From an uncultured Varibaculum sp. (GTDB lineage: Bacteria > Actinomycetota > Actinomycetes > Actinomycetales > Actinomycetaceae), in assembly GCA_947253735.1 (NCBI GenBank), contig CAMYAU010000035.1:1-13280 (forward strand): a stretch of DNA of 13,280 bases, written 5' to 3'. The notes beneath the pieces are model-generated. The model was not told the origin of the DNA. It searched no databases and was given only the letters and a program-made list of their open reading frames with translations. Shown piece after piece: positions 1 to 6,809 of the stretch (positions are counted from its first letter, which is position 1; the number at the start of each line of letters is the position of its first letter). The position numbers and the translations under genes are program-made.

Positions 1-2321
1 ACGCCACGGTGAATAATCCGCAACTGCACTTCATCGCCCACATCGATCTTGAGCAACGAATCTTCCAAGGCCTCGACCGCACCGGACACGTCGCCCTTCA
101 AGATCAGGTTCAAAGTATCTACCTTGCCCTGTTCCAAAGCGGCATTGAAATCTTCCAGCGAAATCCGTTTACGACGTTTGCCTAGTTGCGCGGCGCGTTG
201 CTGCGCTTCACGCTTATCAGCAATCTGGCGAGCAGTACGTTCATCTTCCGCTACCAGCAAGGAATCGCCTGCCCCCGGTACACTGGTCAGCCCGAGCACC
301 GCGGTTGGGAAGGAAGGCCCAGCTTCTTCTACCGTGTTGCCGTACTCGTCCAGCATGGCACGCACGCGGCCGTGAGCAGAACCCACCACGATGGAGTCCC
401 CTACTCGCAAGGTACCGCGCTGCACCAAAATGGTGGCTACGGCGCCGCGCCCTTTATCCAAACGAGTTTCAATAGCCACCCCGCGTGCAGGTGCATTCGG
501 ATTAGCTTTCAGCTCTAGGGCAGCATCTGCGGTTAGCAGCACGGCCTCTAACAGTTCGTGGATACCTTTACGCTGTTTCGCCGAAACATCAACGAACATT
601 ACATCGCCGCCGTATTCCTCGGCTACCAGACCGTATTCGGTGAGCTGGGCTCGGACTTTGTCCGGGTTAGCGTGCGGTTTATCTACCTTGTTCACCGCCA
701 CCACGATCGGAACATTAGCCGCTTGCGCATGGTTGATTGCTTCCACCGTCTGAGGCATAACTCCGTCATCAGCAGCTACCACCAAAATCGCAATATCGGT
801 AACTTCTGCCCCGCGGGCACGCATCGCCGTAAAGGCTTCGTGACCAGGGGTATCAATAAAGGTAATCGCGCGACGCGTCTCATCCAGATCGATGTTTACC
901 TGGTAGGCACCGATATGCTGGGTGATTCCGCCATGTTCGTCGCCCACCACATCGGTATCGCGGATGGCGTCCAGTAGTTTGGTTTTACCGTGGTCAACGT
1001 GACCCATAACCGTAACCACCGGAGGACGCGGCAGGGCATCCTCTTCGTCGTTTGCCTCTTCTTCCTTCAAGTCGATGTCGAAGGATTCTAGCAACTCGCG
1101 ATCTTCATCTTCCGGAGACACTACCTCTACTTGGTAGCCGAGTTCGGCCCCTAAAGTGACCAGGGTGTCCTCGTCCAAAGACTGGTTCGAGGTGGCCATC
1201 TCCCCCAAGGTCATCAGCACGGTAACCAAGGATGCGGGATCACAGTCAATCCGATCTGCCATATCCGCTAAGGAGGCGCCTGAACGCAAGCGTAAAGGCG
1301 TAGAGCCGTCGCCATGAGGTACCTGCACGCCGCCAATCTTGGGAGCTGTTTGCTCGTACTCGGCGCGTTTTGCGCGCTTCGATTTACGTCGCTTAGCTTT
1401 TGATGAACCGCCGCGACCAAACGCCCCCTGAGTGGCGCCAAAACCGCCGCGACCGCGGTTATTCATCCGGTGACCGCCGGGACGACCGGAGCCACCAGGA
1501 CCACCTGGACCGCCTTGCCCGCCTCCGCCGCGACGCTGCCCGCGAGAAGGAGTCGGTTGATCCATCATCGGAGCCGCCGCTGAATGGGTCGGCATCACGT
1601 TCGGAGTGGCGCTAGTTCCCCGACGATTTCCCCGAGCAGGACGTCCGCGACCAGCGTTTTTACGCTGCCCGGAGCTGCCGCCGGGACGCGGCATTCCCTG
1701 CGAGGATGCGAAAGGATTGTTGCCCGGACGCGGACCGCCCGGACGCGGCATTCCCTGCGCCGAGGCAAAAGGATTGTTGCCCGGACGCGGTGTTCCGGGA
1801 CGGGGAGCCGGCTTGGGACCTGGTTTTGCAGCTGAGCCACCCGGTTTAGGTCCAGGGCGCGCTGCTTTTTCTTCCGGCTGTTCCCCGGTCTTATTCGCCG
1901 CCGGCTTAGCTGCGGGTTTCGGACCCGGTTTGGGACCGGTGGCCGCAGCAGCTTTCGGGGCAGGGGCAGGAGACTCTACCTTTTGCTCGGGGGTTGATTC
2001 CGTCGCTTTGTTCTCGTTAACTGGCGTTTCTGCGGTCTTCGGGGCAGCGGGTTTTGCACTTTTCGTTTCCCGCGCCTTCGGGGTCTTGGCTTTAGCTTTG
2101 GTACTAGCGGCCTTCTTCTTTGCCGATTTCCCCTTGGGAGCCGCCGCTTCTACCTCTTCCGCTAGCTTGGCAAAATGCTCGCGCATTTTCCGCGCCACCG
2201 GAGCCTCAATAGTCGAAGAGGCGCTTTTTACGAACTCCCCCGAGTCTTTTAGTGCCTGCAGCACAATTTTCGAAGTGGTTCCGAGCTCTTTCGCTAACTC
2301 ATGAACTCTAAGTTTTGCCAC
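1..2321 (-). CDS. infB: Translation initiation factor IF-2 (3' end cut by window edge)
   Basis: GTPase that brings initiator fMet-tRNA to the 30S subunit and promotes 50S joining in the cytoplasm. The frame is open from a GTG at 2321 to the left edge, about 773 residues; roughly the last 150 residues of a typical IF-2 lie outside. The GTG has an AAGGAG ribosome site a few bases upstream and starts MAKLRVHELAKELG, the standard IF2_N domain. Residues about 60-330 are a low-complexity A/K/P then G/P/R linker ending in a basic cluster (KAKRRKSKRAKR). The G domain carries G1 GHVDHGKT (440-447), G3 DTPGH (490-494) and G4 NKVD (544-547), followed by domain II and the start of domain III (LNLILKGDVSGAVEAL). 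It is probably co-transcribed with rimP and nusA, but a terminator-like hairpin precedes it. The long plus-strand open frames opposite the linker are shadows of its composition. Confidence 0.97.
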   Translation of the reverse strand, partial: MAKLRVHELAKELGTTSKIVLQALKDSGEFVKSASSTIEAPVARKMREHFAKLAEEVEAAAPKGKSAKKKAASTKAKAKTPKARETKSAKPAAPKTAETPVNENKATESTPEQKVESPAPAPKAAAATGPKPGPKPAAKPAANKTGEQPEEKAARPGPKPGGSAAKPGPKPAPRPGTPRPGNNPFASAQGMPRPGGPRPGNNPFASSQGMPRPGGSSGQRKNAGRGRPARGNRRGTSATPNVMPTHSAAAPMMDQPTPSRGQRRGGGGQGGPGGPGGSGRPGGHRMNNRGRGGFGATQGAFGRGGSSKAKRRKSKRAKRAEYEQTAPKIGGVQVPHGDGSTPLRLRSGASLADMADRIDCDPASLVTVLMTLGEMATSNQSLDEDTLVTLGAELGYQVEVVSPEDEDRELLESFDIDLKEEEANDEEDALPRPPVVTVMGHVDHGKTKLLDAIRDTDVVGDEHGGITQHIGAYQVNIDLDETRRAITFIDTPGHEAFTAMRARGAEVTDIAILVVAADDGVMPQTVEAINHAQAANVPIVVAVNKVDKPHANPDKVRAQLTEYGLVAEEYGGDVMFVDVSAKQRKGIHELLEAVLLTADAALELKANPNAPARGVAIETRLDKGRGAVATILVQRGTLRVGDSIVVGSAHGRVRAMLDEYGNTVEEAGPSFPTAVLGLTSVPGAGDSLLVAEDERTARQIADKREAQQRAAQLGKRRKRISLEDFNAALEQGKVDTLNLILKGDVSGAVEALEDSLLKIDVGDEVQLRIIHRG
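1684..1790 (-). repeat. 57-bp tandem repeat inside the infB linker
   Basis: Two near-identical copies of about 50 bp start 57 bp apart (1684 and 1741). Both begin ggacgcggcattccctgcg and end ggattgttgcccggacgcgg. They encode the repeated peptide PRPGNNPFAS(A/S)QGMPRPGG, residues about 178-213 of IF-2. Divergence is confined to a short stretch in the middle (gaggatgcg against ccgaggcaa). Being a multiple of three, the duplication keeps the frame; a partial third PRPG unit flanks it on the right. It is probably a recent slippage duplication in a disordered linker. Confidence 0.9.
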
Positions 2322-2617
2322 AATTCTCCTTGCTGGCCTGCCCAGCATGGAGCAGGCTATTGCTTTAATTGGCAGATCATCGCTGGTTGCTCATCGGGTG
2401 ACCATCAGCTTCCAACCCTGCTTTCCTGTATCGGGCATCCACTGGGTGTAGATGCCGGTAACCTTGCATAACAGATCCCATTCTGCTCACAAGAAAGCAC
2501 CGGTCAGGCAATGCCGAGAACCGGTGCGTCCCTTGCAACCAAAGTTAGGTTCCGTAATCTATATTAGCGCCTTCGCTTGAATAAGCCGAAGCCAGGTAAA
2601 TAATGGCCCCAGAGATT
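2322..2617. other. nusA-infB intergenic gap with no recognisable ylxR
   Basis: 296 bases separate nusA and infB. Most actinobacteria carry the small RNA-binding gene ylxR (DUF448) here. On the minus strand no frame contains the family hallmark RTCVGCR or GRGAY motif. The longest possible frame is 53 codons from a TTG at 2538 to a TGA at 2377, without a clear ribosome site. What is visible is a terminator-like hairpin (2497-2527) and a smaller hairpin (gcctgc/gcaggc, about 2336-2358) a few bases upstream of the infB ribosome site, where it could affect initiation. No convincing promoter for infB could be picked out. Confidence 0.6.
2489..2527 (-). terminator. Candidate intrinsic terminator/attenuator between nusA and infB
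   Basis: Perfect 8-bp inverted repeat GCACCGGT/ACCGGTGC (arms 2520-2527 and 2497-2504) with a 15-base loop that can itself form a 3-bp GGC/GCC stem. Read on the minus strand the hairpin is followed at once by TTTCTTGT, a modest U-rich tail. It lies about 90 bases after the nusA stop and 175 bases before the infB start. It is therefore more likely to attenuate read-through into infB than to end the operon, unless infB has its own promoter. Confidence 0.5.
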
Positions 2618-3607
2618 TTAGACTTCCTCACCAGGGGTTTGCGGATCAAGATCAGACCTAATATCAATCTTAGCCCCGGTTAAACGAGCAGCTAGACGCG
2701 CATTTTGACCTTCTTTACCGATCGCCAAAGACAGCTGAAAATCAGGTACCACCACATGTGCCAAGACATGCTCGGCAGGCTCTACCGTGACAGAGGTAAC
2801 ATGCGCAGGTGAGAGTGCATTAGCGACGAAAGTAGCTACGTCCTCCGAATAGTCAATAATGTCGATTTTTTCGTGGTTTAGTTCATTCATAACCGCGCGG
2901 ACTCGCCTACCCATCGGGCCAATACAGGCCCCCTTAGCATTGATATTAGGACGAGCAGAACTGACCGCAATCTTGGTGCGGTATCCAGCTTCCCGCGCCA
3001 CCGATTCGATAACCACGTCTCCAGAGGTAATCTCGGGAACCTCCCGCGCAAAAAGCCCACGCACCAAGTCGGGGTGACGGCGAGAAATTTCGATTCTTGC
3101 CCCTTTTTCGCCCAAGGCTGCTTTCACTACGACTGCCCTAATCCACTGGCCATGGCGATATTGCTCTCCGGGGACTTGTTCGGCTTTCGGCAAAACTGCC
3201 TCAAACTCGCCTACTTGCACTATTACGGTGTCGTTATCTTGCTTCCGCTGGACAATCCCCGAAACCACTTCTCCCTTTTTATCCCGGAAAGACCCCAGCA
3301 CTTGCTCGTCCTCGGCCTCCCGCAGCCGCTGCATAATAATGGAGCGGGCAGTGGTGGTGGCAATCCTTCCAAACCCCGAGGGAGTGTCATCGAACTCGCC
3401 GATTTTATTGCCATCTTCATCGACTTCAGCCGCCATTACCATTACGTGACCGTTCTTGCGGTCAACTTCTACCCGGGCTTCATCTAGCGCCCCGGGGGCA
3501 TTGTGGTATGCCTTTAGCAACGCGTCCTCAATAGCGGCCATCAGGGTATCTAAACTGACACCCTTTTCCGCCTCTACCATACGTAATGCGGCCATATCAA
3601 TATCCAT
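2618..3607 (-). CDS. nusA: Transcription termination/antitermination factor NusA
   Basis: RNA polymerase-associated factor that modulates pausing, termination and antitermination. The 329 residues match the short actinobacterial form, which lacks the C-terminal acidic repeats of E. coli NusA. Order: N-terminal RNAP-binding domain (1-105), S1 domain (about 111-178, starting GEVVSGIVQRKQ), KH1 with its GxxG loop GPMG (230-233, in the context NAKGACIGPMGRRVRAV), and KH2 with GKEG (297-300, AIGKEGQNARLAARLTG). The ATG at 3607 has a clean AAGGAGC ribosome site. It follows rimP by 18 bases, so the two are surely co-transcribed. Nothing unusual in the conserved motifs. Confidence 0.98.
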   Translation of the reverse strand: MDIDMAALRMVEAEKGVSLDTLMAAIEDALLKAYHNAPGALDEARVEVDRKNGHVMVMAAEVDEDGNKIGEFDDTPSGFGRIATTTARSIIMQRLREAEDEQVLGSFRDKKGEVVSGIVQRKQDNDTVIVQVGEFEAVLPKAEQVPGEQYRHGQWIRAVVVKAALGEKGARIEISRRHPDLVRGLFAREVPEITSGDVVIESVAREAGYRTKIAVSSARPNINAKGACIGPMGRRVRAVMNELNHEKIDIIDYSEDVATFVANALSPAHVTSVTVEPAEHVLAHVVVPDFQLSLAIGKEGQNARLAARLTGAKIDIRSDLDPQTPGEEV

Positions 3608-3625
3608 TGATGCTCCTTGCGAGCT

Positions 3626-4090
3626 TTAGAACTGCACCACCATCTGGGCGTGCGCAATATCTTCTAGGGAGATACGGCTCTGCCCGGCAGCAGTGAGCAG
3701 TTCGATTTCTTCAGTTGTCGTAGCTACCAGTTTACCCTCTTCCCGCTTGCCATCACACATTTTAACCGCCACCTGGTGTCCAATTGCCCTTGAAAACTGG
3801 CGTTCATCTTCTAGGGGGCGCTCAATCCCGGGAGTAGAAACCTCCAAATTGTAGGCACCCTTGATCGGGTCAGCCTCATCTAAGTGCGAGGAAATCTTCC
3901 TGGTTACTTGCGCGAGCTGATCTTCACGTACTGCTCCTGGCCCGCGCGGTAAATCTACCGTTACCACCAGGCGGGTATATTTCCCGGCGCGCTTGAGCGA
4001 TACTTCCTCGAGGTAGAGACCGGCCGCCTCGCAATCTGGGCGCAGCAGTTCCAAGAGTTCAGTTTCTAGTTTGCTTTTAGGTTTTGTCAT
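3626..4090 (-). CDS. rimP: Ribosome maturation factor RimP
   Basis: Factor for late 30S subunit assembly, first gene of the rimP-nusA-infB cluster. The 154-residue protein has the hallmark NLEVSTPGIERPL (about 81-93) at the junction of the N-terminal alpha/beta domain and the C-terminal SH3-like barrel, and a typical family length. The start chosen is the ATG at 4090 (MTKPKSKLET), because GGGAGG lies eight bases upstream. An in-frame ATG at 4114 would add eight residues but has no ribosome site. Only about 60 bases separate it from the divergent lipoprotein gene, so the promoters of the two must sit close together or overlap coding sequence. Confidence 0.96.
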   Translation of the reverse strand: MTKPKSKLETELLELLRPDCEAAGLYLEEVSLKRAGKYTRLVVTVDLPRGPGAVREDQLAQVTRKISSHLDEADPIKGAYNLEVSTPGIERPLEDERQFSRAIGHQVAVKMCDGKREEGKLVATTTEEIELLTAAGQSRISLEDIAHAQMVVQF

Positions 4091-4114
4091 TTTTCTCGCC
4101 TCCCGGATTATCAT
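4084..4114 (+). promoter_or_regulatory. Candidate promoter of the divergent lipoprotein gene
   Basis: A TTGTCA (4084-4089, five of six to TTGACA) and a TATCAT (4109-4114, five of six to TATAAT) are 19 bases apart, slightly longer than ideal. Transcription would start near 4121, about 30 bases before the proposed ATG at 4152. The -35 overlaps the rimP start codon on the other strand, so the two genes could interfere. No equally good promoter for rimP is visible in the 61-bp gap. Confidence 0.35.
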
Positions 4115-4151
4115 TTCAAAAAATATGTTACCCGTGGCAAACTTAACTCTG

Positions 4152-5261
4152 ATGAAGAAAACCTGGATTGTTCCCCTTACTGGACTGTTAGTTGCTTCCC
4201 TAAGCCTTAGTGGCTGCGGGGTACGTCTCGATGATGGCTCCGGCGATGCGGTGACGGCCAGTACTACCCAGATGGCGCGTTATCGCGCTAGTGCCTGCCA
4301 AGAGGCGATCGGCGCCGGTATTGAACATATTTTTGCTGGTGACCCAAAACTGGCGGCTTTTAAAGATAATTTTGCTGCCCGTAGCAAAGTACTGGGACCG
4401 CGTTGGTCCAGTCCCCAGGTAAAAATGTCGGGACAGACAAAACCAGAAAATCTTCCGGAGCCCGCCGCCTACCGGGTTCCCGGAAATGGGCAAGCTCTAG
4501 TACAAAAACTGGCAGACTGCCAGGCAGAGATTTTAAATGATGCCGGGGAGCTTATTGACTTGGCCCGGGCGCAACAAGCAGATGGCGAGGGCGATGAGGA
4601 GGCTACCGCGCGAGCGGCAGAAACTGCCTCTTTAGCTAAAGTACTGTTCGCTACGGGGATCGCCATGGAACGGGAAAATAAACAGATCGCCGCGGCGACC
4701 GCTTTGACCTTGCCGCCTGCCAAACCCACCCCACTCACGCCGCAACGCTACCAGGAAGGCAAGTGGATCCCCGAAAAAATAGATGATTCCGAAAAGCGGG
4801 TTGAGTCAGAGAGAAACCTCAGCGAGCAGCAAAAGAAAGAACTTACCCGAGGTATCCGTCAACTAGATGCTTTGCGCTTCAATCTGGAAAAAAACGTCGC
4901 TGAAGACGGGGATGTGAAACTGAAAAACCTGGTTTCCAAGACAGTTACTCCCCTGTTGCTGAGACAGATACAAGAGTTAGTGACCCAATTGGGAACGGAT
5001 CCGCGAGAAGCGGTTTATCAGCCCTATCCTGGTCTTCGCGGCGCAGATAGGGCTGCAATCGCTAAAGGGCTTAGTCTTGCCAGTGGGGTACAGCTAAATT
5101 TGCTTACCGTGGTTACGGATGTGCAACCAGCTTTGATTGCCCAAACCCTTAGTAGTCTGCTGGATTTACAGGCACAATTGGGCCAAGATCCGGGAGCGCT
5201 TGCTGGATTAAACGCCCAAGAAGCGAAACTGAACATTATCCCTTCCCCTGCGGGACAGTAG
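4152..5261 (+). CDS. Secreted lipoprotein of unknown function, divergent from rimP
   Basis: 369 residues from the ATG at 4152. The N-terminus MKKTWIVPLTGLLVASLSLS-GC is a textbook lipoprotein signal: two lysines, a hydrophobic segment and the lipobox L-S-G-C with the modified cysteine at position 22. The mature part looks largely helical and charged, with several long amphipathic stretches and no recognised catalytic motif. The open frame begins earlier (4071, 4125), but those starts would place extra residues before a complete signal peptide. No start has a good ribosome site. In Mycobacterium an alanine-rich membrane/secreted gene lies divergent to rimP, followed by a ferritin-like DUF4439 gene; this protein may be a positional counterpart, but homology is not established. 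Function unknown. Confidence 0.78.
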   Translation: MKKTWIVPLTGLLVASLSLSGCGVRLDDGSGDAVTASTTQMARYRASACQEAIGAGIEHIFAGDPKLAAFKDNFAARSKVLGPRWSSPQVKMSGQTKPENLPEPAAYRVPGNGQALVQKLADCQAEILNDAGELIDLARAQQADGEGDEEATARAAETASLAKVLFATGIAMERENKQIAAATALTLPPAKPTPLTPQRYQEGKWIPEKIDDSEKRVESERNLSEQQKKELTRGIRQLDALRFNLEKNVAEDGDVKLKNLVSKTVTPLLLRQIQELVTQLGTDPREAVYQPYPGLRGADRAAIAKGLSLASGVQLNLLTVVTDVQPALIAQTLSSLLDLQAQLGQDPGALAGLNAQEAKLNIIPSPAGQ

Positions 5262-5277
5262 GAACAACCCCAGTTCG

Positions 5278-5297
5278 CTTCCCAGTAGCGGAAGTTT
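5278..5297. terminator. Small hairpin between convergent lipoprotein and pth genes
   Basis: CTTCC (5278-5282) and GGAAG (5290-5294) form a 5-bp stem with a 7-base loop, followed on the plus strand by TTT. It lies in the 34-bp gap between the stop codons of two convergent genes, where a terminator is expected, but the stem is short and the T-run minimal. Confidence 0.3.
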
Positions 5298-5901
5298 AGC
5301 GCCCCTGGTGAGCCTGGGAGTTAAGCTGCTGCTGAGCTCGGATAAACCCCACACTGACCACTTCGATTATCGCTTCTGCGGCGCGGTCTAGGGCATCTTG
5401 TAGGGATTTTTGTTCCCCGCGGGGAAAACGCGATAGCACATAGTCGGCGGGATCTTGCCGCGGATACGGGCGACCAATTCCGATCCGCAGGCGCGCATAG
5501 TCTTTGGTCCCCAAATTTTGGCTAATGGAGCGCAACCCGTTATGTCCGCCCTCACCGCCTCCGCGTTTTAGCCGTAAATCATAAGCCGCTAAATCCAGTT
5601 CGTCATGAACAATCAGGAGATTCTGGGTAGGGTCAATCCCAAAAAACTTCACCAGTTTCGCGGTGGGAATACCGGAAGTATTCATAAAAGAATCCAGCTT
5701 TGCCAGGTACACCGTCGGCCCAGAACTTCCAGGCATTCCCACATGCAGAGTTGCTACCTGGCAGCCAGTTTTGTGCCGCCGCAGTTGTTCTCCTTGACTC
5801 TCCGCTAAGTTATCTATCGCCAAGTGACCAGCATTATGGCGGGTACCCGCATATTTTTCACCCGGATTTCCCAGGCCAATCACCAGCCAAGACTGTTCCA
5901 T
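5296..5901 (-). CDS. pth: Peptidyl-tRNA hydrolase
   Basis: Hydrolyses the ester bond of peptidyl-tRNAs dropped from stalled ribosomes, recycling tRNA. The 201 residues are of usual length. Active-site residues are all present: GLGNPG with N12, catalytic H22 (TRHNAGH), M73-N74 (DSFMNTSG), D100 (VHDELDL) and N121 (GGGEGGHNGLRSI). The ATG at 5901 follows a GGGGG ribosome site by five bases. It lies downstream of rplY, the usual actinobacterial partner, but a strong hairpin lies between them. The C-terminus has a Gln-rich extension (RAQQQLNSQAHQGR) of no known role. Confidence 0.97.
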   Translation of the reverse strand: MEQSWLVIGLGNPGEKYAGTRHNAGHLAIDNLAESQGEQLRRHKTGCQVATLHVGMPGSSGPTVYLAKLDSFMNTSGIPTAKLVKFFGIDPTQNLLIVHDELDLAAYDLRLKRGGGEGGHNGLRSISQNLGTKDYARLRIGIGRPYPRQDPADYVLSRFPRGEQKSLQDALDRAAEAIIEVVSVGFIRAQQQLNSQAHQGR

Positions 5902-5946
5902 GTCTACCCCCAGATAGCCTATTTACCCGTTAATCTCGCAGAATTG

Positions 5947-5978
5947 GTTTCGGGGAGGGCAAGGGCCCTCCCCGAAAC
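5947..5978 (-). terminator. Strong 14-bp perfect hairpin after rplY
   Basis: Arms GTTTCGGGGAGGGC (5947-5960) and its exact complement (5965-5978) enclose a 4-base loop. It begins 13 bases past the rplY stop on the minus strand. There is no U-run after it (CAATTCTG), so it may be a tail-less actinobacterial terminator, an mRNA-stabilising 3' end, or a partial terminator lowering pth expression relative to rplY. Confidence 0.65.
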
Positions 5979-5991
5979 ATACAAGTAGTAA

Positions 5992-6615
5992 TTACTCTTC
6001 CGATTCTTCCTTAGCTTCTTCCGCAGGAGCTTCTTCGCCCTCTGCAGTTTCTTCAGCTGCCGGCTCTTCCGGCATTTCTTCCGGCAGAGTAATCGAGAGC
6101 ACGTCGTGTTCGCCGTCCAAAGTGGTTACTACGCCCGCAGGCAGTTCTAGCTCACCAGCACGCAATACTCGGCCTTCTTCCCAGCCTTCCACGTTGATAA
6201 CGATTTCTTCGGGAATCTCCAACGGAGAAACCTGCACCGGCAAGTTGAAGATTTCCAGGTTGACCACCGTGCCCGGGGCTGGCTCGCCAACCACCGTGAC
6301 AGGTACTTCCACTTCCACTTTCTCGTCACGGCTAACCGCTAGCAAGTCGATATGCAAAATGTCGCGGCGTACCGGGTGACGCTGGATTTCCTTTAGCAGC
6401 ACCAGGTGCTTCTCCCCGTCTACGTCTAGGTTAATAATCGCGTTCGGGTTATCTTTCACGATCAAGAAAGTCTCGTGTCCCGGCAGATTCAAGTTCAGGT
6501 TTTCTTCTACGGTGTGACCATAAAGCACTGCCGGAATCTGACCGGCCCGACGTGCGCGACGCGCGGCGCCTTTACCGGTTTCATTGCGAAGTTGTGCAGA
6601 TAGTTCTGCTGCCAT
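5992..6615 (-). CDS. rplY: 50S ribosomal protein L25 / general stress protein Ctc
   Basis: Binds 5S rRNA in the large subunit. The 207 residues form the long CTC/TL5 type: an L25 beta-barrel domain (about 1-93, with VLYGH and LKEIQRHPVRRDILHIDL), a second Ctc domain (about 94-185, with VPVTVVGEPAPGTV), then a very acidic Ala/Glu tail (from about 178 to the end). The ATG at 6615 has an excellent TAAGGAGG ribosome site. It sits between prs and pth as in many Gram-positive genomes. The leader can form alternative structures that involve the ribosome site (separate entry), compatible with autogenous control, which is known for E. coli L25. Confidence 0.96.
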   Translation of the reverse strand: MAAELSAQLRNETGKGAARRARRAGQIPAVLYGHTVEENLNLNLPGHETFLIVKDNPNAIINLDVDGEKHLVLLKEIQRHPVRRDILHIDLLAVSRDEKVEVEVPVTVVGEPAPGTVVNLEIFNLPVQVSPLEIPEEIVINVEGWEEGRVLRAGELELPAGVVTTLDGEHDVLSITLPEEMPEEPAAEETAEGEEAPAEEAKEESEE

Positions 6616-6623
6616 AACTGTGT

Positions 6624-6680
6624 TCCTCCTTAGGATTACAAATATTTACGGAACCCCGGAGGACGTGGGGTTTCCCCACG
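6624..6680 (-). promoter_or_regulatory. rplY leader with anti-Shine-Dalgarno and alternative hairpins
   Basis: Read on the minus strand: hairpin 1 is CGUGGGG-AAA-CCCCACG (7 bp, 6664-6680). It is directly followed by UCCUCC (6658-6663), a perfect complement of the GGAGGA ribosome site of rplY (6624-6629). Next comes GGGGUU (6652-6657), which can pair with AACCCC (6667-6672) from the loop and right arm of hairpin 1. Hairpin 1 would leave UCCUCC free to mask the ribosome site; hairpin 2 would place UCCUCC in a loop. This is a plausible on/off translational switch, seen only from complementarity; no known riboswitch class was recognised. Confidence 0.4.
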
Positions 6681-6780
6681 GCCACGTCGATAACGGCACA
6701 TACGCGCCCTCGCCGAGGCAACCTATTGCCAGGATATAGTCCCGATCCGGCCAGGTAAAACCAAAAAGGCTAAAAGGTTT

Positions 6781-6800
6781 GGCAACTCACATTTATTGCC
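6781..6800 (-). terminator. Weak hairpin just downstream of prs
   Basis: GGCAA (minus strand) and TTGCC pair across a 10-base loop (6796-6800 and 6781-6785), followed by AAACCTTTT. It starts about 10 bases past the prs stop. The 5-bp stem is weak, so termination would be partial at best. Confidence 0.25.
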
Positions 6801-6809
6801 GGGGAATAT

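Noticed and set aside
1606..2304. Plus-strand open frame of 232 codons with Gly/Pro/Ala-rich repeats
   Set aside because: It lies exactly opposite the GC-rich linker of infB, whose frame is certain from its N-terminal and GTPase motifs; the composition produces long antisense frames.
2391..2486. Minus-strand 31-codon frame ending WMPDTGKQGWKLMVTR in the nusA-infB gap
   Set aside because: It reads protein-like but has no ATG or GTG start near its beginning and follows an in-frame TGA; no family was recognised, so it could be chance or a remnant.
2377..2538. Minus-strand 53-codon frame (TTG start) as a possible ylxR
   Set aside because: No RTCVGCR or GRGAY motif, no ribosome site, and its 5' part forms the terminator-like hairpin.
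3074..3487. Plus-strand 137-codon open frame
   Set aside because: Antisense to the S1/N-terminal part of nusA, whose reading is unambiguous.
4125..4151. Upstream ATG for the lipoprotein (MLPVANLTLMKK)
   Set aside because: It places nine extra residues before a complete positively charged signal peptide and has no ribosome site; MKKTW is the better start, though the evidence is not decisive.
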